Shown: in pieces, positions 1-6,064 of the stretch
Numbering within the stretch: position 1 is the stretch's first letter
How the letters are laid out: each line of letters starts with the position of its first letter
NCBI GenBank assembly: GCA_003228965.1
Contig: QIGP01000331.1
Location: 1 to 9,926 of the forward strand
DNA: 9,926 nucleotides
Reading direction: 5' to 3'
Origin: Gammaproteobacteria bacterium
GTDB lineage: Bacteria; Pseudomonadota; Gammaproteobacteria; Steroidobacterales; SZUA-146
The notes under the pieces: model-generated
Databases searched by the model: none
What the model saw: only the letters and a program-made list of their open reading frames with translations
What the model was told of the DNA's origin: nothing
Program-made: the position numbers and the translations under genes

Positions 1-2
1 TG

Positions 3-1052
3 CTAGAAGACATCGATGGCGCGATTGATCATGTGCATGTGCTCTATTACATCTGGTTGAATGATGAGACCGGTACGAATACCGCAAATGCTCTCATAAG
101 AGCGGCTAAGCGTGGTGTAACGTGTCGTGCAATGGCTGACGGGCTTGGGTCCAGGGCGATGGTGAAATCAGCATTGTGGTGCAAAATGCGTGAGGCCGGT
201 GTACAGGTGAAAGTTGCACTACCGATTGACAATCCCATTCGCACCATCATCAAGAGTCGCCTGGATCTTCGCAACCATCGCAAGATTACGGTCATAGATG
301 GCCGGATAACCTACTGTGGCAGTCAAAATTGTGCGGATCCCGAGTTCCAGGTTAAGGCAAAATACGCTCCATGGGTCGATATCATGCTCCGTGTGCAAGG
401 GCCAGTTGTGGCGCAGAATCAGTTGCTTTTTGCCAGTGACTGGATGCAATACAGTGACTCGGCGTTGAACGAGTTTTCTATCAATACAAAAGCAATTGAG
501 AACGGCTTTCCTGCGCAAATCATGGGTGATGGCCCGACAGAACGAAGAGGCGCTACGCCCCAACTCGTTACCACACTATTACAGTCAGCGAAGAGCGAGT
601 TGATTATATCGACGCCATATTTCGTACCTGATGCGACGTTGTTGGAGGCTATATGTTCCGCAGTCCATAGAGGTGTTCAAGTAAAGCTGATATTCCCGAA
701 GAACAATGACTCTTGGGTTGTCGCCGCCGCCAGTCGAAGCTACTATAAAAAACTGCTAACCGCTGGCGTGACCATCTACGAGTTTGGCAGTGGCTTACTG
801 CATTCGAAGACGTTGACTATTGACGGTAAGGTCACATTTCTTGGATCGACCAATTTGGATCTTCGCAGCTTTGACCTGAACTACGAGAATAATATCCTGT
901 TGCAGGATGTGGTGACCACTAACACCGTGCGCAACCGGCAGCACGATTACATTGCTCAATCTAGTACTGTTCGGTTAGCCGATGTACTCTCATGGCCCGT
1001 CTATCGCCGCATTTGGAATAACGTAATCGCGACCATTGGACCTGTTTTGTGA
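3..1052 (+). CDS. cls: Cardiolipin synthase, PLD superfamily (5' end outside window)
   Basis: This is the C-terminal 349 residues of a phospholipase D-type cardiolipin synthase, which joins two phosphatidylglycerol molecules at the inner membrane to make cardiolipin and glycerol. The frame is open from base 3, and the residues before the GTG at 33 (LEDIDGAIDH) already fit the family, so that GTG is not the start. Two HKD motifs are visible. The first is HRKITVID with GSQN downstream, around bases 276-335. The second is HSKTLTID with GSTNLDLRS, around bases 801-870. Both have the H, K and D catalytic residues intact. The C-terminus has the usual tryptophan-containing tail. Full-length relatives are about 480 residues, so the N-terminal membrane helices lie upstream of the window. 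It ends in TGA. No gene follows closely on this strand. The family call is firm; the paralogue (ClsA, ClsB or ClsC type) is not decided, although the sequence looks more ClsA-like. Confidence 0.93.
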   Translation, partial: LEDIDGAIDHVHVLYYIWLNDETGTNTANALIRAAKRGVTCRAMADGLGSRAMVKSALWCKMREAGVQVKVALPIDNPIRTIIKSRLDLRNHRKITVIDGRITYCGSQNCADPEFQVKAKYAPWVDIMLRVQGPVVAQNQLLFASDWMQYSDSALNEFSINTKAIENGFPAQIMGDGPTERRGATPQLVTTLLQSAKSELIISTPYFVPDATLLEAICSAVHRGVQVKLIFPKNNDSWVVAAASRSYYKKLLTAGVTIYEFGSGLLHSKTLTIDGKVTFLGSTNLDLRSFDLNYENNILLQDVVTTNTVRNRQHDYIAQSSTVRLADVLSWPVYRRIWNNVIATIGPVL

Positions 1053-1140
1053 TCAGACAATTCGCACTATCGGATCGGTTGAGGTAAAAGTGGACAGGTT
1101 TGAATGGCACTAATTTTAAGCTTGTGTAAGAACAACTCCC

Positions 1141-1261
1141 CGTCATTGCGCACCCGCTTGGTCCGAAGGACCATGCATGGAAGTACTCTTGGGGTGCGGA
1201 TTCAATCGGTTATGTCACGTTACGTTAAGAGATTGCCGCGCACTTCGCACTCGCAATGACG
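1141..1261. repeat. Palindrome-bounded element, dispersed-repeat or MITE-like
   Basis: The ends are perfect 10-bp inverted repeats: CGTCATTGCG at 1141-1150 and CGCAATGACG at 1252-1261. Further nested pairing lies inside. CGCACCC (1149-1155) pairs with GGGTGCG (1192-1198), enclosing a TGGTCC-GAA-GGACCA hairpin (1159-1173). At the right end, ATTGC (1232-1236) pairs with GCAAT (1253-1257). The right end resembles the GTCATTGCGAG...GGCAATC class of short dispersed palindromes I know from many bacterial genomes. It lies wholly between genes. I see no clear target-site duplication. Whether it is repeated elsewhere cannot be told from one window. Confidence 0.6.
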
Positions 1262-1325
1262 TACTAAATAGCCTCGACGTATAAAATAATCGCGGCGCCA
1301 AGGACTGGGTTATGATGTAGCAGTT

Positions 1326-1350
1326 GGGAATACCACAGCTTTCCCTTTTT
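1326..1350 (+). terminator. Candidate rho-independent terminator
   Basis: A GGGAA/TTCCC stem (1326-1330 with 1341-1345) and a 10-nt loop are followed directly by TTTTT (1346-1350), with more T-rich sequence after. The stem is short. It may end the cardiolipin synthase transcript, 270 nt after its stop, or attenuate transcription into the VOC gene. Confidence 0.45.
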
Positions 1351-1434
1351 AATCTGTTTTTCAGTTCGAAATTTCCTGTAAGCCCAGCAACGTATTAGTA
1401 TTTAACACTGATACTTATTTTTAAAGGAATCATC

Positions 1435-1794
1435 ATGGCCTACACGCCCACGATCAATAGCGTCGACTACATCGAAATTGTGGCAAGCGATCTTGAAGCC
1501 AATAAGGCTTTTTTTACTGGGCTTTTTGCCTGGAATTTCACGGACTATGGTCCAGACTATGTGGCGTTCGACGATGGTCGATTGAATGGTGGTTTCCATC
1601 GCGTGAAAGCCGACGAAATTCCGCACAAAGGCGCGGTTCTTGTGGTGTTTTTCTCTGAGGATATCAACACTACTCAGGCACGTGTGGAACAGCTTGGTGG
1701 AACAATCAGCAAACCCGTTTTTGAATTTCCGGGTGGGCGTCGTTTCCATTTTCAAGGTCCTGACAACCTGGAATATGCAGTGTGGGCATTTTAG
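1435..1794 (+). CDS. VOC (glyoxalase/bleomycin-resistance fold) family protein
   Basis: This is a 119-residue protein of the vicinal oxygen chelate superfamily. The N-terminal VDYIEIVASDLEANKAFFTGLFAW pattern (residues about 10-33) is the first beta-strand and helix of a glyoxalase module. The C-terminal RRFHFQGPDNLEYAVW is the typical closing strand with a Glu at 113. Glu14, His105 and Glu113 are candidate metal ligands, though not all VOC proteins bind metal. There is one module of each half, so about one domain in total; members usually act as dimers. There is no signal peptide, so it should be cytosolic. The start ATG has a good AAAGGAA ribosome site at 1423-1429. It stands alone between intergenic gaps. 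The fold is clear, but the substrate cannot be inferred from sequence or neighbours. Confidence 0.88.
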   Translation: MAYTPTINSVDYIEIVASDLEANKAFFTGLFAWNFTDYGPDYVAFDDGRLNGGFHRVKADEIPHKGAVLVVFFSEDINTTQARVEQLGGTISKPVFEFPGGRRFHFQGPDNLEYAVWAF

Positions 1795-1820
1795 TTTAGG
1801 ACCTGAAATTACACTAAAAT
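1788..1820 (+). terminator. Weak AT-rich hairpin at end of VOC gene
   Basis: ATTTTAGT (1788-1795) and ACTAAAAT (1813-1820) form a perfect 8-bp inverted repeat with a 17-nt spacer, overlapping the TAG stop. The stem is AT-rich and has no following T run, so it may only be a weak terminator or an mRNA 3'-end structure. Confidence 0.25.
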
Positions 1821-1887
1821 ACTGCAAACCTTTGCAACAAAGTTAAACCGAAATTAAGCAATTTGCCAAGTACCATTTTGGTTATTT

Positions 1888-1916
1888 TTGTCGTATAAGA
1901 GAGTCACTAATATTTT
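1888..1916 (+). promoter_or_regulatory. Candidate sigma-70 promoter of the cold-shock gene
   Basis: TTGTCG (1888-1893) and TATTTT (1911-1916) are separated by 17 bp and lie about 40 bp before the cold-shock start codon. TATAAG at 1894-1899 is an alternative -10 with no good -35. The call is from reading alone and is tentative. Confidence 0.3.
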
Positions 1917-1956
1917 AACGTAAGTTCGATTTAAACCATAGGAAAGATAGCTAAGC

Positions 1957-2169
1957 ATGACAGATCAAGTAGTTTCTGGTGTCGTAAAATGGTTCAACGA
2001 CGCTAAAGGGTTTGGGTTCATTGGCCAGGATGACGGTCAAGACGTATTTGTTCACTACAGCGTAATTAATGCCGAAGGTCGCAAGACCCTTGCAGAAGGG
2101 CAGCAAGTTACGATGGAAGTAGCCGACGGCGAAAAAGGCCTGCAGGCAGCGAACGTCACACCGCAGTAA
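1957..2169 (+). CDS. csp: CspA-family cold-shock protein
   Basis: This is a 70-residue single cold-shock domain, the standard length for the family. It binds single-stranded nucleic acid and acts as an RNA chaperone in the cytosol. The RNA-binding motifs are intact: RNP1 is KGFGFI (residues 17-22) and RNP2 is VFVHY (30-34). The opening [15 protein letters not shown] is canonical. The start ATG is preceded by AGGAAAG (1940-1946). The gene is monocistronic, with promoter-like sequence upstream and a strong hairpin just after the stop. The sequence alone does not show whether it is induced by cold; many paralogues of this family are not. Confidence 0.95.
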   Translation: MTDQVVSGVVKWFNDAKGFGFIGQDDGQDVFVHYSVINAEGRKTLAEGQQVTMEVADGEKGLQAANVTPQ

Positions 2170-2172
2170 CAA

Positions 2173-2191
2173 CGCGCTCTTGGTGAGCGCG
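2173..2191 (+). terminator. GC-rich hairpin after the cold-shock gene
   Basis: CGCGCTC (2173-2179) and GAGCGCG (2185-2191) form a perfect 7-bp stem with a 5-nt loop, starting 3 nt after the stop codon. The following CTATTC is not a proper T tract, so it may act with a factor or as a 3'-end stabiliser. A second small hairpin (CGTGT 2212-2216 with ACACG 2221-2225) follows. Confidence 0.5.
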
Positions 2192-2299
2192 CTATTCCCG
2201 GTGAATTAAGTCGTGTTATTACACGGCAACCATAGCCTCTCGTCTGTTGAATCGTTTAAGGCAAGCTTCTTAACGTAGGCGAACGTTTTAAGTAGACAC

Positions 2300-2335
2300 A
2301 AAAAAGTTTTCCAAGGTTTGAACCCGGGAAGACTT
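2300..2335 (-). terminator. Rho-independent terminator of the TPR/membrane-protein operon
   Basis: Read on the minus strand, AAGTCTTCC (2335-2327) pairs with GGAAAACTT (2312-2304), nine positions with one mismatch. The stem runs straight into TTTTTT (from 2305 downward). The loop contains a small GGTT/AACC stem. It begins 24 nt after the stop codon of the TPR gene, which is the expected place. Confidence 0.65.
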
Positions 2336-2358
2336 GTTCCGCAGCGCCTGCAATAAAC

Positions 2359-3345
2359 CTAGCGACTACCCAGTGCCCGCTGTAAATCGCGGTCGTCTGT
2401 TTTGGCGGCCTGCGTAAAGTCTTGCTCGGCTTCTGCGTTCTTGTCAATGAGTCGTTCGTAGAGTAAACCGCGGCGATAGTGCGCCCATTCAAAATCTGGC
2501 AAATCTCCATACCAGGGGCCGGCCAGATAATCACTCAACACGGCAATGCCTTTTTCTACTTCTGCTTTTCTGTCACTTTTGGACAGCACTACCGTACGAC
2601 CCATTTGGTAGCGAGCCGCCTGCGCTGAGTAGGTGTGCTCAGGTGAGCTACTTGCTGCGGTAACCGCTGCGGCAAAGTAGTCTCCCGCTTGGTCGTAGTT
2701 GCGAGAGGCTTGTTCGATAAATCCAAGTGCTACCGAGGCACGTGGATCTTGTGGGTGGTCTTTGGCAATTTGCTGCAGCAATTCAACTCGCCGAACGTCT
2801 TCTTTTTGCTTGCCGTAAATGGCAGCCAGTTCAAGGCCTCCGTCTACGGGGTTCACTTGCTTAAGGTGTTCGGCTGTTTTCGACGCTTTGTCGATGCTGC
2901 CGCCGAACAAGGTAGGTGCGCTGAGCCTGTAGCGAATCAACCCGACCAGCGCTTCTTCAAGGTCAGGGTCTAGTTCCAATGCTGATTCATAAGAAGCGAG
3001 TGACTTTTTGGCGTAGCCGCCTGCCCGAAAAAGACTGGCACGCGAGGCTTTCATTCCGTACAACTGGCCGCGAAGAGCGTAGGCCAACGCGTTGTTTGAG
3101 TCGGTCTCTATTACTTTGTCGACAAGTTTGCGCGCTTCGTCTAGCTTGTTTTCAGCAAGTTCTATTCGGGTTTGCATGAGCACTAGCGAAGCTTGTGTGC
3201 CAAAACCAGGTTCCGCCGCAAGCTCTTTACGCGCTTTGGCGAAGTCGCCTAAATCAAAAGCCGCTTCGCCTGGCAGGAGCGTGGACTGTGCGTGTGCACC
3301 TTGCAGGCAAACCAGTAGAGCCAGTGAAATTACTAATGTTCGCAT
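2359..3345 (-). CDS. Exported TPR-repeat protein
   Basis: This is a 328-residue protein. The frame is open to 3423, but I chose the ATG at 3345. It begins a clear signal peptide (MRTLVISLALLVCLQGAHA, likely cut after residue 19) and has AAGGAG 8 nt upstream (3354-3359 read in reverse). The mature part is almost all helical pairs of tetratricopeptide type. Examples are AEPGFGTQASLVLMQTRIEL (about 44-63), ALAYALRGQLYG (86-97), SYESALELDPDLEEALVGLI (118-137), ASVALGFIEQASRNYDQAGDYFAAAV (203-228) and the C-terminal HYRRGLLYERLIDKNAEAEQDFTQAAK (289-315). The stretch APTLFGGSIDKA (143-154) resembles a feature I know from other periplasmic TPR proteins. TPRs bind partner proteins or peptides, so a periplasmic scaffold is likely. 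It starts 1 nt after the stop of the membrane-protein gene, so the two are co-transcribed and probably translationally coupled. The partner is unknown. Confidence 0.85.
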   Translation of the reverse strand: MRTLVISLALLVCLQGAHAQSTLLPGEAAFDLGDFAKARKELAAEPGFGTQASLVLMQTRIELAENKLDEARKLVDKVIETDSNNALAYALRGQLYGMKASRASLFRAGGYAKKSLASYESALELDPDLEEALVGLIRYRLSAPTLFGGSIDKASKTAEHLKQVNPVDGGLELAAIYGKQKEDVRRVELLQQIAKDHPQDPRASVALGFIEQASRNYDQAGDYFAAAVTAASSSPEHTYSAQAARYQMGRTVVLSKSDRKAEVEKGIAVLSDYLAGPWYGDLPDFEWAHYRRGLLYERLIDKNAEAEQDFTQAAKTDDRDLQRALGSR

Positions 3346-3346
3346 A

Positions 3347-4096
3347 TTAAGTGCTCCTTGCAGGTTTTGGTTTACGCACGTAGCGGCGTGAAAGCACATT
3401 GATAATGATACCGCCGATAACACCGGGTGCTATCCAGGGAACTAGTTGCCAACTGCCGGTTAACAACTCGCCTAGAAAACGGTTGGCTCCGAAAACCATA
3501 AAGGCTGTGTGAGAAGCGATGCCCGCACCAATCATGGATGTCAGATGGGAGCGAATACGGCCGCTGCGGTCTATGCTTTCTTTCCAGGCGTAGTGAAGGT
3601 TGCTGGCGGCGGTGAACCCACACAGTGCAGAGAAGATAAAGTAAAGCGCGCTAGATTCTCTGTAGCCGACATAAGCTAGAATAAATGCTAACGCACTTAG
3701 TGCAATATTTAGCGCTGTGTGATTGACTGAACGCACGCCTACCCGGGTGAGCTTGTCGCCGAGAGTCAGAAGACCGTGGCGGATGTTGCAGACCACTAAC
3801 AGGCCAATGGAGAACAAGAATAAGGCCAAACCGCGGCTCTGAGCGGCAATGGCGTAGGCCTGTTCGGTGGTCAGGTTGACACCTGGGCGCTTGACGCCGA
3901 TGGGGTCTAACAAGACTGCAGCACTTAATATGAGGGCCGAAACTGCCACCAGATACATGCAGCGGGCGTACCAGTGGCCGCTGCGTATGTGGTTTTTACT
4001 GCCTTTTTTGGCCATGATCGGAATCCAAAACAAAATAAGCGAGACCATGCCGGCGGCGACGTGGGCGAGTAAAAGTAGTTTATATAGCTGTGTCAT
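3347..4096 (-). CDS. Seven-helix membrane protein, DUF2306-like
   Basis: This is a 249-residue integral membrane protein of unknown function. Hydrophobic segments lie near residues 6-28, 45-65, 88-103, 126-145, 149-167, 186-204 and 219-236, suggesting seven helices. The N-terminal part, HVAAGMVSLILFWIPIMAKKGSKNHIRSGHWYARCMYLV (12-50), has the helix, the KG..H...GHWY turn and the second helix seen in DUF2306-type proteins. His residues at 12, 36, 41, 126, 168, 184 and 196 fall in or next to helices and could bind a metal or haem, but that is speculation. The start ATG has GGAG 7 nt upstream. It is the first gene of a two-gene operon with the TPR protein and is divergent from the histidine kinase, sharing its control region. 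The tail KPKPARST overlaps the ribosome site of the next gene. Confidence 0.8.
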   Translation of the reverse strand: MTQLYKLLLLAHVAAGMVSLILFWIPIMAKKGSKNHIRSGHWYARCMYLVAVSALILSAAVLLDPIGVKRPGVNLTTEQAYAIAAQSRGLALFLFSIGLLVVCNIRHGLLTLGDKLTRVGVRSVNHTALNIALSALAFILAYVGYRESSALYFIFSALCGFTAASNLHYAWKESIDRSGRIRSHLTSMIGAGIASHTAFMVFGANRFLGELLTGSWQLVPWIAPGVIGGIIINVLSRRYVRKPKPARST

Positions 4097-4120
4097 GGGG
4101 TTTCTCCAAATCCTGAACCT

Positions 4121-4147
4121 ATTTTACCGAGCCTTGGCCGCTGTCAG
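4121..4147 (-). promoter_or_regulatory. Candidate promoter of the membrane-protein/TPR operon
   Basis: On the minus strand, CTGACA (4147-4142) and TAAAAT (4126-4121) match -35 and -10 boxes. The spacer is only 15 bp, so an activator may be needed. The 10-bp inverted repeat at 4155-4183 lies just upstream of this -35, the normal place for an activator site. Confidence 0.35.
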
Positions 4148-4154
4148 TAGTGTG

Positions 4155-4183
4155 AAAAGTCATGATTTAGAACCATGACTTTT
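4155..4183. promoter_or_regulatory. Perfect 10-bp inverted repeat, probable operator
   Basis: AAAAGTCATG (4155-4164) and CATGACTTTT (4174-4183) are exact inverted copies with a 9-bp spacer, in the region between the divergent operons. No transcript is expected to end here from either side, so a terminator role is unlikely. The arms flank the predicted -35 (TTTAGA, 4166-4171) of the kinase gene. A dimeric regulator is the natural reading, and the NarL-type regulator encoded next door is the first candidate. Confidence 0.6.
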
Positions 4184-4193
4184 GGCCTATAAC
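4166..4193 (+). promoter_or_regulatory. Candidate promoter of the histidine kinase operon
   Basis: TTTAGA (4166-4171) and TATAAC (4188-4193) are spaced by 16 bp. Transcription would begin near 4200, about 24 nt before the ATG at 4224. The inverted repeat covers the -35 region, so a protein bound there could repress or autoregulate. Confidence 0.4.
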
Positions 4194-4223
4194 ACCCAGG
4201 CCCGGAATGTGGATAATGGGTGC

Positions 4224-5357
4224 ATGAAAGCAAATTTGGACAATAGACTTTTTCCCCTCGCTGCCCTGTTTACCTGGAGCGTCGTATTTGGCCTCGGTAT
4301 GCTTCTTATGAAGGATGCGGGCACGCCTTACAACGAACGCATGACCGAGTTCGTCTTGCTGCAGGTCAGCTTTCTTGGGCTAATGGTTGCGAGTGTCAAA
4401 GAGCATATGGCTCACGGCCGGCGCTGGCAGGGCTATCTGATTTTGCTGTTCGCGATTGCTGTCGTCTTTGTGCTCGGCTGGCGCTTCCCCATTTCGTTTT
4501 TGCCCATCTACAGCATCATGTGGATGACGTTGTTGCCGTTCTACTTTGGTACTCGTTCAAGCCTTGGCCTGTTGCTCGCGACCGTGGTGGGGTGGTATTT
4601 GATCCAGCGTTTCGGCTGGGATTCGCAGGATCCTCTTATAGAGGTGCTGCTGTATGGTACGTTTCATCTGTTCGCCCTGTTCTCTTCGCTGACCGCACGA
4701 AAAGCTGAAGACGCGACTCAACACGCACGTGAGCTGAATCGTGGACTTCTGGCCACGCAGCAACTGCTCGCAGACGCCGCTAAAGAAAACGAACGCACCC
4801 GCATTTCCCGAGACTTGCACGACCAGCTGGGCCATCACATGACGGCACTTGCGATTAACTTGCAAGTGGCAAGCCGCCTGGCCGACGGTGAGGTTAAAAA
4901 CAAAGTGGACCAGTGCCACGAGTTATCCAAACAATTGCTCAGCGACGTACGCAAAGCAGTATCCACGCTAAGAGAGCACAAGTCTCTGGATGTTGGAGGT
5001 GCACTGCAACGCCTGGTGGAAGACGTGCCCGGGCTGAACGTTCACCTTGAAGTAGAGCCGGGCCTTGTGGTGACCAACGTGTCTATTTCTGAAGCCATAG
5101 TGCGGTGTGTACAAGAAGCGGTGACCAACACGCTACGACACGCACGTGCAAGTGAAAGCTGGATTCGGCTGTGGCAAGATCGGGGCGTGCTGCGTCTTGA
5201 AATTAAGGACAATGGCCGAGCGAGCGAACACATAACGCCCGGCAACGGGCTTGCCGGAATGCGCGAGCGTATTGAAAAACTGAACGGCCGTCTTACACTA
5301 ACCGGGTCCCCGTCTTTTACGATAGACGTTGAGCTACCGCAGGGAGCACTTACGTGA
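4224..5357 (+). CDS. Membrane sensor histidine kinase, HisKA_3 (NarL/DesK-type)
   Basis: This is a 377-residue sensor kinase. The N-terminal 156 residues are hydrophobic, with five or six predicted helices (about 8-29, 41-59, 70-86, 91-108, 111-129, 138-156) and no sizeable periplasmic domain. That is the DesK-like layout in which the membrane segment itself senses. A coiled linker (about 160-192) leads to the H box, ERTRISRDLHDQLGHHMTAL, with His199 as the phosphorylation site. The ATPase part has the N box QEAVTNTLRHA (297-307), DNG (329-331) and the G box GNGLAGMRERI (340-350). I chose the ATG at 4224. An in-frame TTG at 4182 lies inside the inverted repeat and upstream of the predicted transcription start, and a GTG at 4209 is also possible. 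The ribosome site is weak (GGAT, 4211-4214). The 3' end overlaps the regulator gene by 4 nt (GTGA). The signal is unknown. Confidence 0.93.
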   Translation: MKANLDNRLFPLAALFTWSVVFGLGMLLMKDAGTPYNERMTEFVLLQVSFLGLMVASVKEHMAHGRRWQGYLILLFAIAVVFVLGWRFPISFLPIYSIMWMTLLPFYFGTRSSLGLLLATVVGWYLIQRFGWDSQDPLIEVLLYGTFHLFALFSSLTARKAEDATQHARELNRGLLATQQLLADAAKENERTRISRDLHDQLGHHMTALAINLQVASRLADGEVKNKVDQCHELSKQLLSDVRKAVSTLREHKSLDVGGALQRLVEDVPGLNVHLEVEPGLVVTNVSISEAIVRCVQEAVTNTLRHARASESWIRLWQDRGVLRLEIKDNGRASEHITPGNGLAGMRERIEKLNGRLTLTGSPSFTIDVELPQGALT

Positions 5358-5998
5358 AAATTTCCATTGTCCTGGTGGACGACCAAAAACTTGTCCGCGA
5401 CGGAATTCACAGTTTGCTTGAGCTGTCGCCTGAAGTAGAAGTAGTTGCTGAAGCGTCGACCGGTAAAGAAGCGGTAGACGTAGTTCGAGAACACAAACCC
5501 GACGTTGTGTTAATGGATATTCAAATGCCTCAAATGAACGGCATTGAAGCCATTGAGAAGATGGTTGAAGAGAAGTTGTCGTCTCCGGTGATTATTCTTA
5601 CAACGTTCGACGACCACGAACTGGTGTTGCAAGGCATTCGCGCCGGTGCACGCGGCTACCTGCTTAAAGACGTTTCGCTCGAAGACTTGATTGACGCAAT
5701 TAAGCACGTGCACGACGGCGGCACAATGGTGCGCCCCGCCATTACCGACACGTTGTTGCGTGCAGTTGACTCAAGTGCACAAAGTTTTGATACGTTGCCC
5801 GACCCACAAGACCTCACTACCAAAGAGCTTGAGGTTCTTCGGTTGGTTGCGGGAGGGTACAGCAACCGGGAAATATCAGAAGGCCTGAAGCGTTCTGAAG
5901 GGACGATTAAAAACCACGTGTCGAATATATTGTCGAAGCTTGGTGTGCGTGACCGCACCCGGGCGGTGCTTAGAGCTATTGAGCTTGGTATGCTTTAG
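5354..5998 (+). CDS. NarL/FixJ-family response regulator
   Basis: This is a 214-residue DNA-binding response regulator, the partner of the overlapping kinase. The receiver domain (1 to about 120) has the acidic pair Asp9/Asp10, the phosphoacceptor Asp55 in LMDIQMP, Thr83/Thr84 and Lys106 in GYLLKD; all key residues are present. The output domain (about 150-214) is a LuxR-type helix-turn-helix: LTTKELEVLRLVAGGYSNREIS, then the recognition helix SEGTIKNHVSNILSKLGV. The start is GTG at 5354, overlapping the kinase TGA, with AGGGAGC (5341-5347) as the ribosome site, so expression is coupled. Likely targets are its own promoter and the divergent operon through the inverted repeat at 4155-4183, an inference from position. 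The downstream decarboxylase could also be in the regulon. Confidence 0.95.
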   Translation: MKISIVLVDDQKLVRDGIHSLLELSPEVEVVAEASTGKEAVDVVREHKPDVVLMDIQMPQMNGIEAIEKMVEEKLSSPVIILTTFDDHELVLQGIRAGARGYLLKDVSLEDLIDAIKHVHDGGTMVRPAITDTLLRAVDSSAQSFDTLPDPQDLTTKELEVLRLVAGGYSNREISEGLKRSEGTIKNHVSNILSKLGVRDRTRAVLRAIELGML

Positions 5999-6064
5999 CA
6001 ATGAAGGGTGCACGCAGGCTTTGACCGTGCCCGCACCATGATTTAACGATTGAGTAAAACTACT

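Larger units (their letters stand above)
1053..1434. other. 382-bp intergenic region, no gene seen
   Basis: No convincing coding frame is present between the cardiolipin synthase and the VOC protein. The stretch holds a palindrome-bounded element at 1141-1261, a terminator-like hairpin at 1326-1350, and presumably the promoter of the VOC gene, which I could not place with confidence. A short open frame on the minus strand (961-1146) overlaps the end of the synthase and looks like chance. Confidence 0.7.

Noticed and set aside
2313..2328. GGTTTGAACCC, looking like a tRNA T-arm
   Set aside because: No acceptor, D-arm or anticodon stem can be folded around it, and it belongs to the minus-strand terminator loop.
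4182..4223. Upstream TTG start for the histidine kinase, adding 14 residues
   Set aside because: It lies inside the right arm of the inverted repeat and upstream of the predicted -10 box; the added residues are not hydrophobic or family-like, and the ATG at 4224 begins naturally.
6006..6037. Hairpins between the response regulator and the decarboxylase (GCACG/CGTGC or GGTGC/GCACC)
   Set aside because: The stems are 5 bp, alternative to each other and lack a T run, so neither a terminator nor a riboswitch can be supported.
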